64,000 bases of DNA from Bacteroidales bacterium (GCA_021738565.1 JAIPBT010000016.1:20938-84937); one strand, 5' to 3'. Shown: positions 1 to 8,845, numbered from the stretch's first letter. The notes: generated by a model not told the origin, from the sequence alone. Program-made: numbers and translations.

Positions 1-1464
1 CTTTCTGAACTAAAAGTCGGGATAAGATCTTCCGGTAAGCTTTTGCACATGGTTCTTGATGACCTGTCGAAACAAACAGGGTACAATTTTACTTTCGATT
101 CCAGACTGGCAGAAAGCAGGAAGAGCATTAACATGGAGTTGAAAGATATATCCATTCAGGATGCGATCGATACACTTTTTGAAGATCACACACTCACCTA
201 CAGGATCATTCATAAAAATATTGTCATCATCCCTTCAGGCAAGATACGCAACCTTGCCTCCCGTGATACGGTCTCGAAAAGATACAATATGGTTGCAGTG
301 TCCGGGATCATCAGGGACAGCAAATCAGAGAAGCCTCTCCCCTATGCCACCGTTTCGCTTGTAAATTCAAACATAGGAACGATCTCCAATGAAAACGGGT
401 CATTTGTGCTCAGGTTGCCTGATACTTTGACACAACCCGTGCTTGTAACCTCCTACATCGGTTTTAAAAATCAATATGTTCCTGTAACGGTTGCCTCCGA
501 TGAACCCATTGAAATTTATATGAACAAAAATGTCATATCCCTCCAGGAGGTGATCATCCGTTACCAGGACCCTGCAGGATTGCTGACCGAGGCCATAAAA
601 AAGATCCCTGTTAATTACCTCAATGAACCAAGCGGTATGAAGGCATACTACAGGGAAAAGGTCAGGAAAGACAACAAATGCATGATCTTCAGTGAAGCAG
701 TGGTTGACATTGCAAAATCACCATATGTCAGCTCTTTTACCGCCGAACGATCCAGGATCCTGAAAGGACGAAAGCTCACAAATATTGATATACAGGATAC
801 TGTTGTACTGAAAATACGTTCCGGAATCAATACCATGCTTCAGCTGGACATTGTAAAACATCCGCCTGATTTTCTGACACCGGATTTTCACCTGCATTAT
901 AACCTGCATTTCTCTGATCTGGTAAGTTACAGGGACAAACTCGTGTATGTCATCTCATTCAGTCAGAAAGAGACAGTCCAGGAAACCCTGTTCAAAGGGG
1001 CCCTCTATATGGACCGGGAATCGCTTGCGATCATCGCCGCTGATTTTGAATATGATCCAACGCGCATCGGACGTGAACAGGATCTTTTCGTGGCGAAAAA
1101 AAGCAGAAACCTCAGAATCCGGCCTGTTGCAGCAAAGTACCACGTTGAATATGCTGAAACAGACGACAGGTACGGATTGAGCCAGGTAAAAGGAGAAGTT
1201 GTATTTAAGGTCAGGAAAAGGCGGCAATGGATCGCCTCAAAATACCAGATCAACCTGGAACTGGCAGTAACCGATATTGAACCAGGCAACCCTCCCCGGA
1301 TCAGGATCGGTGAACAGGTTAAGTCCTCTTCGATCATGGCAGAGGAGACATTTGAATACGATCCTGAATTCTGGGGCGATTACAACACCATCGCACCGGA
1401 AACCAGTCTGACCGAAGCATTGAAAAGAATTGAAAATTCCATCCGGGAAATAACTTCCGAATAA
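1..1464 (+). CDS. STN / carboxypeptidase-like regulatory domain outer-membrane protein, 5' partial
   Basis: The reading frame is open to the first base of the window, so the true start and signal peptide lie upstream. The first ~75 residues (nt 1-230) look like a Secretin/TonB short N-terminal (STN) domain. A carboxypeptidase-like regulatory beta-sandwich follows at about nt 295-540, with the family signature of GxIRD...LPYATV...GTxSNENGSF. The remaining ~300 residues are rich in beta-strand-type alternation and resemble the C-terminal part of DUF5686-like surface proteins, but I cannot name this domain. Such proteins often sit beside FecR-type anti-sigma factors, which would be upstream and out of view. 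It is likely at the outer membrane. The fold assignment is firm; the substrate is unknown. Confidence 0.8.
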   Translation, partial: LSELKVGIRSSGKLLHMVLDDLSKQTGYNFTFDSRLAESRKSINMELKDISIQDAIDTLFEDHTLTYRIIHKNIVIIPSGKIRNLASRDTVSKRYNMVAVSGIIRDSKSEKPLPYATVSLVNSNIGTISNENGSFVLRLPDTLTQPVLVTSYIGFKNQYVPVTVASDEPIEIYMNKNVISLQEVIIRYQDPAGLLTEAIKKIPVNYLNEPSGMKAYYREKVRKDNKCMIFSEAVVDIAKSPYVSSFTAERSRILKGRKLTNIDIQDTVVLKIRSGINTMLQLDIVKHPPDFLTPDFHLHYNLHFSDLVSYRDKLVYVISFSQKETVQETLFKGALYMDRESLAIIAADFEYDPTRIGREQDLFVAKKSRNLRIRPVAAKYHVEYAETDDRYGLSQVKGEVVFKVRKRRQWIASKYQINLELAVTDIEPGNPPRIRIGEQVKSSSIMAEETFEYDPEFWGDYNTIAPETSLTEALKRIENSIREITSE

Positions 1465-1474
1465 ATATCTTTTT

Positions 1475-1482
1475 TAAGTTTG
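1475..1482 (+). promoter_or_regulatory. Bacteroidota -7 promoter element (TAAGTTTG)
   Basis: The octamer TAAGTTTG matches the phylum's TAnnTTTG -7 element. It lies 11 nt after the stop of the STN protein and 24 nt before the start of a short signal-peptide-like ORF. No TTG -33 box is found at the usual 19-21 nt spacing, so the call rests on the -7 element and the position. Confidence 0.4.
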
Positions 1483-1506
1483 ATGTCAGGTAAAAACCTG
1501 ACTGAC

Positions 1507-1557
1507 ATGAAAAAACTTGCCTTTTTTATTTTGATTCCCTTGATGTTCTATAAATAA
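1507..1557 (+). pseudogene. Signal-peptide remnant of a lost secreted-protein gene
   Basis: ATG opens a 16-codon frame reading MKKLAFFILIPLMFYK and then TAA. Two lysines followed by a hydrophobic run is the classic start of a signal peptide in this organism; compare the MKK starts of the lipoproteins at 8905 and 42058. A matching -7 promoter element lies upstream and a 6-bp hairpin (1486-1501) lies in the leader. Directly after the stop the sequence changes to dispersed repeats. The simplest reading is a gene whose body was replaced by repeat insertion or deletion. It could also be a chance ORF. Confidence 0.35.
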
Positions 1558-1558
1558 T

Positions 1559-1607
1559 AACTCAGCGAATCCCGATAATTATCGGGACAGCGAAAAGTTT
1601 CACGCCT
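1559..1607 (+). repeat. Repeat R2, copy 1, with CCCGATAATTATCGGG palindrome
   Basis: About 48 bp, starting ACTC(A)GCGAATCCCG and ending TTTCACGCCTC, recur nearly unchanged at 1842-1890. The centre is a perfect 16-bp palindrome (1570-1585). It lies in the 0.8-kb gene-free stretch between the STN protein and the sulfatase. Confidence 0.8.
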
Positions 1608-1645
1608 CTGTTATTCCTCCGCGGTTAAATTCTGCAATTTAAAAA

Positions 1646-1783
1646 TTTACCGCAGAGGTTAAATTCGTAAAACTCATTTGAGTCGCTGCGCTTATGCGCG
1701 GAGTTTCGCTGAGTTTTTATTTTCAGGACGTTTTAGGGAGGTTTAGCGGAGTTGGAAATAAATTTCCTGAGTTCCACGCCTCC
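1646..1783 (+). repeat. Dispersed repeat R1, copy A
   Basis: About 137 bp, from TTACCGCAGAGG to CCACGCCTCCA, recur at 38746-38885 in the same orientation with about 7 mismatches by eye, roughly 95% identity. No open frame is conserved between the copies. It is flanked here by two R2 copies, so 1559-1910 is a composite repeat block. Nothing else recognisable lies between 1910 and 2275 apart from an 8-bp hairpin (TCCGCCGA/TCGGCGGA, 2044-2064). Confidence 0.85.
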
Positions 1784-1841
1784 AGGCAACTCCCCGGGCG
1801 AAGCCCCCTCCGTAAAACTCCTTTGATGTTCCGGGAATAAA

Positions 1842-1910
1842 AACTCCGCGAATCCCGATAATTATCGGGACAGCGAAAAGTTTCACGCCTCCAATTAACT
1901 CTGCGGTTAA
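1842..1910 (+). repeat. Repeat R2, copy 2
   Basis: This is the second copy of the CCCGATAATTATCGGG palindrome with flanks shared with 1559-1607. The similarity extends into a CTCTGCGGTTAAAT tail that resembles CTCCGCGGTTAAAT at 1617-1630. Confidence 0.75.
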
Positions 1911-2275
1911 ATGTTGCGGTTAAATTCTTCGTTTAAACAGTATCCGTGTTTTTATCGTTTATCCCTTCACAAATCTCTAAAACTTCGGCCCAGCCTACAA
2001 AACAGAAATATCAAAGAAGAATATCGGGGGAAGTCCAATGTTATCCGCCGAAACAGTCGGCGGACTTACCGGAGTCATCCCGGGTATGTTCGCCTCCTCC
2101 CATGGAAATCTTAAATGAAAGATGTTTTTAACTTTACAATGCCAAGGGAATTTCTGTTGGTTATTATCTATACCAAATGAATTCCGGCAATTGCCCCTGA
2201 TGCCATTACAATTTTTGTAAGCGTGGATGGCTTTCAGGAAACACAACATATAAAACGATCATAAATTTTGCAGAC

Positions 2276-3802
2276 ATGAAATATTCCTTTTATCTCATTA
2301 TTTTTCTGCTCATTTTTTGGGGTTGTGATAAAAACACCGGCACAGAAAACCAACCCAACATCATTCTTATACTGGCCGATGATCTTGGGTGGTCCGACAT
2401 TGGTTGTTACGGCAGTGAAATTGAAACACCGCATCTCGATCAGCTGGCAGCAGGAGGAATGCGCTTCACAAATATGCACAATACCTCGAAATGTTTCCCT
2501 TCAAGGGCATGTCTCCTGACCGGGTTGTATGCACAACAGAATGGCTATGATAAGGATTTCAACCAACCTTTTCTTCATGCAGTGACCCTTGGAGAAGTAT
2601 TAAGGAGCCGCGGATACCGTACATTATGGTCTGGAAAGCACCATGGAATTGAAAATCCTGTTTACATGGGATTTGACAGGTATTATGGCTTGAAGGATGG
2701 TGCAACGAATTATTTCAACCCCGGTCACCAGCGCCCGGGTGAAGGTAAGCCTGCCCAGAAAAGAAACAACAGGAAGTGGTGTATCGACAGCATCACATAT
2801 GCCCCTTATACACCAGAATCGAAGGACTTTTATACTACAGACTATTTTACAAATTATGCCCTTCAATGGCTGGAAGAATACAAGGATGAGAAAAGGCCGT
2901 ATTTTCTCTTCCTGGCTTACAATGCCCCACACGATCCGCTTCAGGCATGGCCTCAGGATATTGAAAAATACCGGGGCAAATACATGAAGGGATATGAGGC
3001 GATTCGCAGGGAACGATACGAAAAGCAACTGAAAACAGGACTTATAGACACCATCTACAGGCTTTCAGAATCCACCTACAATAAATGGACCGGCTACTCT
3101 GATTCCATGAAAATTAAAGAAGACCTGAAGATGGCTGTTTACGCTGCAATGATCGACAGGATGGATCAGAACATTGGAAGAATTCTGGACAAAGTCAATG
3201 AACTTGGTGAAGAGGAAAATACAATGATCATATTTGTTTCCGATAACGGAGCATCAGCAGAGGTTGTAAATATCCCTGGTAGTGGCCCGACAGGGTCAAT
3301 GACACGCTGGACCTCGCTGGGGCCTGACTGGGCCAATGTTAGCAATACGCCTTTTCGCTATTTTAAGAACTGGAGCTATGAAGGAGGCATCAGAACCCCG
3401 ATGATCGTTCACTGGCCCGGACAAATATCAGAACCTGGAAGCACCTGTGACTTTCCCTGCCATTTCATTGATTTTATGGCAACATTCGTGGATATGACAA
3501 ATGCTGTCTACCCGGATTCTGCAAATGGCTCATTTATTTATCCCTTGGCCGGTGAAAGCCTGATCCCGGTAATTGAAAAGAAAAAAACAGAACGGGAAAA
3601 ACCATTGTTCTGGAACTGGCGCAATGGAAGCGCTGTCTTGGAGGGAGAATGGAAAATAGTAAGACATGGCCTTGAAAAACCATGGGAACTATACAACCTG
3701 GTGAGTGATCCTTCAGAGACAAACAACCTGGCAGATCAACATCCCGGGCAAGTATCAAGGCTCAGCACTCTTTACGAAAACTGGAAATCACAGTTTGAAT
3801 AA
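2276..3802 (+). CDS. Sulfatase (S1 family, formylglycine-dependent), lipoprotein
   Basis: This 508-residue protein hydrolyses sulfate esters, most likely on a glycan. The N-terminus is a hydrophobic signal ending in Cys17 with a loose lipobox, so it is probably membrane-anchored in the periplasm or at the surface. LADDLGWSD (about residues 33-41) carries the metal-binding Asp pair. CFPSR at 73-77 is the CxPSR motif whose Cys is converted to formylglycine, and the VSDNGA motif supplies further metal ligands. The length is normal for the family. It converges on the glycoside hydrolase at 3850-6102, which suggests joint action on a sulfated polysaccharide. An anaerobic sulfatase-maturing enzyme would be needed and is not in the window. 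The exact substrate subfamily cannot be told. Confidence 0.93.
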   Translation: MKYSFYLIIFLLIFWGCDKNTGTENQPNIILILADDLGWSDIGCYGSEIETPHLDQLAAGGMRFTNMHNTSKCFPSRACLLTGLYAQQNGYDKDFNQPFLHAVTLGEVLRSRGYRTLWSGKHHGIENPVYMGFDRYYGLKDGATNYFNPGHQRPGEGKPAQKRNNRKWCIDSITYAPYTPESKDFYTTDYFTNYALQWLEEYKDEKRPYFLFLAYNAPHDPLQAWPQDIEKYRGKYMKGYEAIRRERYEKQLKTGLIDTIYRLSESTYNKWTGYSDSMKIKEDLKMAVYAAMIDRMDQNIGRILDKVNELGEEENTMIIFVSDNGASAEVVNIPGSGPTGSMTRWTSLGPDWANVSNTPFRYFKNWSYEGGIRTPMIVHWPGQISEPGSTCDFPCHFIDFMATFVDMTNAVYPDSANGSFIYPLAGESLIPVIEKKKTEREKPLFWNWRNGSAVLEGEWKIVRHGLEKPWELYNLVSDPSETNNLADQHPGQVSRLSTLYENWKSQFE

Positions 3803-3810
3803 TTAAACGG

Positions 3811-3852
3811 ATTATCGGGATGACTGTTTTGAAGTCGAGCATAACGCAGCTA
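3811..3852 (+). repeat. Fragment related to the inner part of mini-element 32035-32180
   Basis: The 40 bases from ATTATCGGGATGA to ATAACGCAGC align without gaps to 32118-32157, with about 9 mismatches. The fragment fills the space between the sulfatase and the end of the convergent hydrolase. The hydrolase stop codon (CTA on this strand at 3850-3852) lies at its edge. Confidence 0.5.
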
Positions 3853-6102
3853 TTGGCGTTTTTTTGCAAGCACTACATACAGGCTTTCCGGGGGAAGCTT
3901 TAATTTTACACCCTCCGGCAACTTCCTGAGATCAATTTCACGCACCGGGTATCCTGCAAGGTCCAGCAAATAAGCCTTTTCAATATTCTTATTGTTCACC
4001 GTCAATTGCACCATTGTGGGTTCTGCCAGCCAGGGCATCCTTCCGGTATCCCTGATTTTGAATCCCTGCAATGTATCTCCGTTGTTGATAAATTCGAAAG
4101 GCTCCTGCTCCCACCCTGTCGGACGATACGTAGTACCCGTCTGCACAAGTATTTTATTGCTTTCAGAAAGGGGGAGGTCATCCATGGATATCAAACCAAC
4201 AGTGATGTAATCATTGTAAGTTTCCAGTGAAAAATCTTTCAGGTCATAATTACCTTCATGACCGAGAAAACCGGATATTCCTGCTGCCTTTGGGCTTTCG
4301 AAGCGGAAGATTCCATTCCTGTGGTCCAGAAAAAGTTCTCCTGTTACGCTCTCAACGGTACCTTCTTCCATATCAATAAGCCCGGGAAGCTTTTTGCTTA
4401 CATAGGTTTCTGAAGGGTCACCCCCGTAAGTTGCTTTAACAGGGCCCGTAAGGAATGCGTAAGGATTGATCTTTGAATCGGCTTTCCCCGTTGTAATGTC
4501 ATCCAGTTGATCCCGGTTTGGATCAAAGCTTGTCTCTTCACTGATCAGTGGAAGCTTTCTTTCCCACATATCATCCAGTCTCCTGATTTCATGAACCACG
4601 GTCTCTCCCTGAGAAATATATCCCATCCTGAACAGCAATGCATAGGCAGGAAACTGGGCGATACCGCCGGGTGTGGAATAGGTCCACCTGTTCATGGCAT
4701 GCCTTCCAAGGCTGTCCCTGGTAAATTCAAAATAGGGAAATTCCATATAGTTCACTGATGTGATGTAGAACCAGTAATAAGCGTCATGGCCGGTTAATGA
4801 CTGGTATGCGGAGATCAATGCCGGAGCTTCGGATTGATAAACATGGGGCAGGTTCCATCCGCTTTCAGTCACTATAAATGGTGCCCCTGCTGTCTGTTTT
4901 ACATTCACCGGCAATTTAAGTGGATTTTTCAGACAGGACCGGCCCTGGTAGAAATGTCCGGGATCAATCCTCCATCCGTTGTTCTCACCATAGTGACCAG
5001 GATCGAAATAACGATTGACAGCAGGCACTTCGCAACCAAGGTAGGTATACCTTTCCAGGTCATTCATCTTTGCCGGACTGGCAGTTTTCCAGTTGTTCGG
5101 ATTGATCAATTGACTGCATCCAAGTTCGTTCCTGTAATAATCATGTATCTCATCATAGAATTTTCGCTGCCGGTAGGCAAAGAACTCGGTCTGGTCCGCC
5201 ATCCTTGCAGCAGTTCCTCCGGATACATCCTGCAACAGGTTCCAGGTAGGATAAATATCGAGAATTCCATCGCGGGGATCATCACCCTCCATATGTAAGT
5301 CATCCCAGGCACGATATGCCTTTTCAATGGACCCGTATTTGTCGGCAGCCCAATCGGCAAATAATTCACCAACCAAACGCTTTAGTTCAGGTTTGATCCC
5401 CTGCATGGTCCAGAAAAAAACACCGTCTTCGTTCTTTATCTGAATCAAGCCAACGGCAGGCTCATCTTTGAGCGCAATACCCGTGTAAGGATTTTCTTTG
5501 GTATATAAATATTTTACCCACTGTTTGTAAGCATCTTTTAGCCTGTCGTTAAAGTACATAACCTCCCACAGGGCATCATTACCGGAATATCCCTCTATCC
5601 CCCACTCTTCCGGAACCCAGCCACCCATGTGACCATTGTGCGCCCAGAAGGGTGAAATGGTGGAATAGATGCCCTCTTTTTTCATTGCAGCGACAAATCT
5701 CCAAATGGCCTCAACCTCCGCAGTATCAAGTTCAAAAAGTTCTGTACCCTTCCCTGAAGGATTAATCGACCCGTGCCAACGGTTCATGTTCACTCCCTGC
5801 TTTGCAAGGAAGCGGGCGTGCCATGCGAGTTCCTCATCGGACATTCCACGGGTAGAACCTCCCCCGTTTACAGGCCAGAAGCGGATGAATTCACCATCCC
5901 CCCTTATAAAGCTTTCACCGTCTTCTGACAATCCAATAAAACCGTGCATCCCGGCCTCATCCTCATTCAGATAACGCAGGTCAAGCAGTGCATTGTCCTT
6001 AAAGTCATCTCCCGGGTAATTGAATTCCCATGGCTCAGGCTGAACATTACACGATTGAACAAAAAAAGTGACCATCAATAATGGCAGGAAACCGGATTTC
6101 AT
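3850..6102 (-). CDS. Clan GH-A glycoside hydrolase (GH5/GH42-like), lipoprotein
   Basis: A secreted hydrolase with a TIM-barrel catalytic domain. I chose the ATG at 6102 rather than 6129 because it begins directly with the signal peptide MKSGFLPLLMVTFFVQSC, whose Cys would be lipidated; this gives 750 residues. IQIKNED carries an Asn-Glu pair typical of the clan A acid/base (Glu about 225), and FIVTESGW supplies a likely nucleophile (Glu about 413). The last ~200 residues look like beta-sandwich accessory domains. It faces the sulfatase tail to tail. Together they could trim a sulfated or plant/algal glycan, but no SusC/SusD pair is nearby. Family level (GH5, GH42 or an unclassified group) is uncertain. 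Confidence 0.75.
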   Translation of the reverse strand: MKSGFLPLLMVTFFVQSCNVQPEPWEFNYPGDDFKDNALLDLRYLNEDEAGMHGFIGLSEDGESFIRGDGEFIRFWPVNGGGSTRGMSDEELAWHARFLAKQGVNMNRWHGSINPSGKGTELFELDTAEVEAIWRFVAAMKKEGIYSTISPFWAHNGHMGGWVPEEWGIEGYSGNDALWEVMYFNDRLKDAYKQWVKYLYTKENPYTGIALKDEPAVGLIQIKNEDGVFFWTMQGIKPELKRLVGELFADWAADKYGSIEKAYRAWDDLHMEGDDPRDGILDIYPTWNLLQDVSGGTAARMADQTEFFAYRQRKFYDEIHDYYRNELGCSQLINPNNWKTASPAKMNDLERYTYLGCEVPAVNRYFDPGHYGENNGWRIDPGHFYQGRSCLKNPLKLPVNVKQTAGAPFIVTESGWNLPHVYQSEAPALISAYQSLTGHDAYYWFYITSVNYMEFPYFEFTRDSLGRHAMNRWTYSTPGGIAQFPAYALLFRMGYISQGETVVHEIRRLDDMWERKLPLISEETSFDPNRDQLDDITTGKADSKINPYAFLTGPVKATYGGDPSETYVSKKLPGLIDMEEGTVESVTGELFLDHRNGIFRFESPKAAGISGFLGHEGNYDLKDFSLETYNDYITVGLISMDDLPLSESNKILVQTGTTYRPTGWEQEPFEFINNGDTLQGFKIRDTGRMPWLAEPTMVQLTVNNKNIEKAYLLDLAGYPVREIDLRKLPEGVKLKLPPESLYVVLAKKRQ

Positions 6103-6313
6103 TTTGAAAGATTTAAATGTAAAATACATATTAATGAATATTGGTTAGTTATCCGTAAAAGTAAAGAAAAGACCTTATAAAACGATCCCTGTTCCCCAGA
6201 ATGTTTGAAAAAACCTGCACTGTGACTGCCCCTTGAAAAAAGATTTTAATAAATGAGTGATGGTACATGCTATCTTTCAGGACAGGGAATATGCTGCCTG
6301 ATCCCATTATAAT

Positions 6314-6547
6314 AGGGCCTGCTGAAAAACAAGAAATAATCTTATAATAAGCATCATAGGCAGATTATTTATTTATCAAATGCAGGGTTTTCAGTCAATA
6401 TCTGAAAAACCCTTGCATTTTTCGAACAATATTTCTTTAGTCTGTAGCACATCATCTGCCGCGTTGGCTGCGGCTCGCAGTATTGGTATACAGCTTCGCC
6501 TTGCCGGCCTTGTAGCTGATGCACTACAGACTTTTTCAGCAAGCCCT
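6314..6547. mobile_element. MITE-like element R3, complete copy
   Basis: This 234-bp element has terminal inverted repeats AGGGCCTGCTGAAAAA (6314-6329) and TTTTTCAGCAAGCCCT (6532-6547), which match at 15 of 16 positions. TATAAT occurs directly at both edges (6308-6313 and 6547-6552), consistent with a target duplication. Inside is a long hairpin (AAATGCA...CAG at 6378-6394 with CTG...TGCATTT at 6402-6420) and a second stem pairing AGTCTGTAG with CTACAGACT. It has no transposase. A second copy starts at 63666. It accounts for most of the 0.5-kb gap between the hydrolase and the metallophosphoesterase. A 64-codon ORF across it is not conserved-looking and is not called. Confidence 0.85.
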
Positions 6548-6620
6548 ATAATATGTGATGTAAAAACGGCATAAGATAATATTTTCAGTATTTTTACATC
6601 CACTCCAAAAGTATTGACGT

Positions 6621-7916
6621 ATGATTAGATTTCTTTCTGTTATTTTCCTGGCGCTGGCAACCTTGAATGCTTTTACTCAAGATAATGAGATTGTTGACCT
6701 GACATCCCATTTCATGGTATTCAGCGACCCCCATTATTATGACCCGTCACTGGGAACTGAAGGAGAAGCATTTAAAAAATACCTCGATGGTGACCGGAAA
6801 CTGCTTAAGGAAAGCAAGGAACTTCTTGCCGAAGCCATTGGAATTGTTCAGGCTACAGATGCCGAATTCATCCTCATACCCGGGGACCTTACAAAAGACG
6901 GCACAAAGACCTCTCATGAGAATTTTGCATCCATGATACAATCAATAGAAGATTCGGGAAAACCGGTCTTCGTGATTCCCGGAAATCATGACATCTCAAA
7001 TGGTGAATCAAACGCCTACCAGGGAGATAAGGTAATACCTGTTGAGAACGTGGATCCCAATGATTTTGAAAAGATTTATTGGGATTATGGATATGGAGAT
7101 GCTATTTACAGGGATTCAAATTCTTTAAGTTATGTCATTGAACCTGTAAACGGATTGTGGGTATTTGCACTGGATGCATCTCTTTACAGGGAAAATGAAC
7201 CAGGTCATCACCCTGAAACAGATGGAGAGTTCCACAGGGAAACCATAAAATGGATAGAAGGCATAGCTGATAAAGGAAGGGAGAAGAATAAATTAATGTT
7301 TGCATTCATGCACCATGGCATAATAGAACACTACCAGAAGCAGGACAGGTTCTTCGGTGAATATGTGGTAAATAAATACAAAAGGGTATCGCGGCGATTT
7401 GCCGATGCAGGGATCAATGTTGTTTTCACCGGACACTATCATTCACAGGATGTTACCATCAAAAAATGGAGAGACGGTGACTTTGTCGTTGATGTGGAAA
7501 CAGGATCACTTGTAACCTATCCATGTCCGCTGCGGGAAGTCCGCCTCAAAAACAATGAATTGCACATCAGTTCCATGTTTATTGAAAATATTCCATCAAT
7601 GCCTGAGGGGTTTGTCGATTTCAGCCGGGAATATGTTCATTCCGGAATAGCCGGCATTGCTGAAAAAGTAATGATATCGATGTGGCTCAGGAAGGAAGAT
7701 GCCAGGAAACTTTCCGGGCAGATCGGTGACGCTTTCATTGAACATTATGAAGGAGATGAACCGAGTGTTGACCGCTACCTTGATCTTTCAGGTGTTGGAT
7801 TGTTCGGAAAATTGATGATCCTGACAAAGCGCAGACTTATCAAAGAACTGTATTCGGACCTTCATCCTGCTGACAATGAAGTCATCATCGATCTGGAAAC
7901 AGGCAATGCAAGGTAA
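6621..7916 (+). CDS. Secreted calcineurin-like metallophosphoesterase
   Basis: A 431-residue protein with an N-terminal signal peptide (MIRFLSVIFLALATLNAFTQ) and the five metallophosphoesterase motifs in order: SDPHYYD (about 35-41), PGDLTKDG, GNHD, HH and GHYHSQD. These bind a di-metal centre and cleave a phosphomonoester or phosphodiester. The export signal and the absence of a lipobox suggest a periplasmic or secreted enzyme. The C-terminal ~130 residues after the last motif are an extension of unknown role. The gene stands alone between the R3 element and a Crp-type regulator. The substrate is not predictable from sequence. Confidence 0.88.
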   Translation: MIRFLSVIFLALATLNAFTQDNEIVDLTSHFMVFSDPHYYDPSLGTEGEAFKKYLDGDRKLLKESKELLAEAIGIVQATDAEFILIPGDLTKDGTKTSHENFASMIQSIEDSGKPVFVIPGNHDISNGESNAYQGDKVIPVENVDPNDFEKIYWDYGYGDAIYRDSNSLSYVIEPVNGLWVFALDASLYRENEPGHHPETDGEFHRETIKWIEGIADKGREKNKLMFAFMHHGIIEHYQKQDRFFGEYVVNKYKRVSRRFADAGINVVFTGHYHSQDVTIKKWRDGDFVVDVETGSLVTYPCPLREVRLKNNELHISSMFIENIPSMPEGFVDFSREYVHSGIAGIAEKVMISMWLRKEDARKLSGQIGDAFIEHYEGDEPSVDRYLDLSGVGLFGKLMILTKRRLIKELYSDLHPADNEVIIDLETGNAR

Positions 7917-8043
7917 TCCGGTTCTGAATCGGTTCATTCATTATTGAGCTTTACTTTTCCCGATTATTTATTGATGGAAAAAATAATTTTACTTCGTGGT
8001 TTTTTACTTTTCACATTTAACTTTTTACTTATAACTTTATCGA

Positions 8044-8694
8044 ATGATCCATGAAGAAATAGTTAAGAAGAGCTTTCCGTTCTTTGAATCGGAACTGCGG
8101 GAAGTGATCGCTGATGAAGGAATTCTTAAATCAGTGGATGAGGGCGAAACGCTCATCAAGGAGGACCAGTACATAAGGTCCTTCCCCATCGTTCTCAACG
8201 GAATTATCAGGGTTACACGCATGGATATTGACGGCAATGAATTGCTGCTTTACTACATAAAAAAAGGTGAAATATGCACCGTGTCACTGAGTTGTTGTGT
8301 TGAAAGGTCACGCAGCCGCATCAGGGCTGTTGCTGAAGAAGACGCGGAGGTAATTGTGCTGCCCGTGGAACTTCTTGACAGCTGGATGTCGAGGTACCAG
8401 ACATGGAAAGAGTTTGTAATGGTATCCATGAGAAAAAGGTTTGACGAACTCCTCAATACACTCGACAGTGTGGCATTTCTAAAAATGGACGAACGACTCG
8501 AAAGGTTCTTTATTGATCGCTACAGGAATACAAAATCATTAGAATTTACCGGATCGCACCAGGACATCGCCTCTTCGCTGGGTACATCCAGGGAAGTCGT
8601 TTCAAGGCTCCTGAAACAAATGGAGAGAAAAGGCATGGTAAGCCTCAACAGGAACCGTATCAACTATTCCAGTATGATTGAAAACAAAGCCTGA
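8044..8694 (+). CDS. Crp/Fnr-family transcriptional regulator
   Basis: A 216-residue regulator with an N-terminal cyclic-nucleotide-binding beta-roll (about 15-130) and a C-terminal winged helix-turn-helix (about 165-205; GSHQDIASSLGTSREVVSRL is the recognition region). It lacks the N-terminal Cys cluster of oxygen-sensing FNR, although a CC pair occurs in LSCCVERS near residues 83-84. The effector may be a small molecule, but the cAMP-contacting residues of E. coli CRP are not conserved. A -7-like TAACTTTA lies only a few bases before the ATG. The targets are unknown. Candidates in the window are the metabolic operons with palindromic promoters, but this is only a guess. Confidence 0.88.
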   Translation: MIHEEIVKKSFPFFESELREVIADEGILKSVDEGETLIKEDQYIRSFPIVLNGIIRVTRMDIDGNELLLYYIKKGEICTVSLSCCVERSRSRIRAVAEEDAEVIVLPVELLDSWMSRYQTWKEFVMVSMRKRFDELLNTLDSVAFLKMDERLERFFIDRYRNTKSLEFTGSHQDIASSLGTSREVVSRLLKQMERKGMVSLNRNRINYSSMIENKA

Positions 8695-8778
8695 TCCCAC
8701 GAGGCTTCCGCAAACCACGTAAATACTGCCTTTCGCTTTAAGACAATAGTTACTGTCAGGAATGTTCTCCCCTCTTAT

Positions 8779-8830
8779 CCTGAATTATTCACGAATTGAT
8801 CTGTTACGAAAAACTCATGAATAATTCAGG
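8779..8830. other. 13-bp perfect inverted repeat
   Basis: CCTGAATTATTCA (8779-8791) pairs perfectly with TGAATAATTCAGG (8818-8830) across a 26-nt loop. It lies between the Crp-type gene and the promoter of the M3 peptidase. There is no T-run, so it is not a typical terminator; it may be a regulator site or a remnant repeat. Confidence 0.6.
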
Positions 8831-8845
8831 TTAGTTTCCGTGATT

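Noticed and set aside
1559..1910. CRISPR array from the repeated CCCGATAATTATCGGG units
   Set aside because: There are only two units about 280 bp apart, no regular spacers and no cas genes in the window.
1911..2249. Three 60-84-codon ORFs in the gap before the sulfatase
   Set aside because: They overlap each other, have unlikely composition and no signal or motif. The stretch is repeat-derived.
6380..6574. 64-codon plus-strand ORF and its 70-codon minus-strand mirror across the R3 element
   Set aside because: The second R3 copy interrupts the frame with an R4 insertion and has further changes. The apparent coding is a by-product of the folded element.
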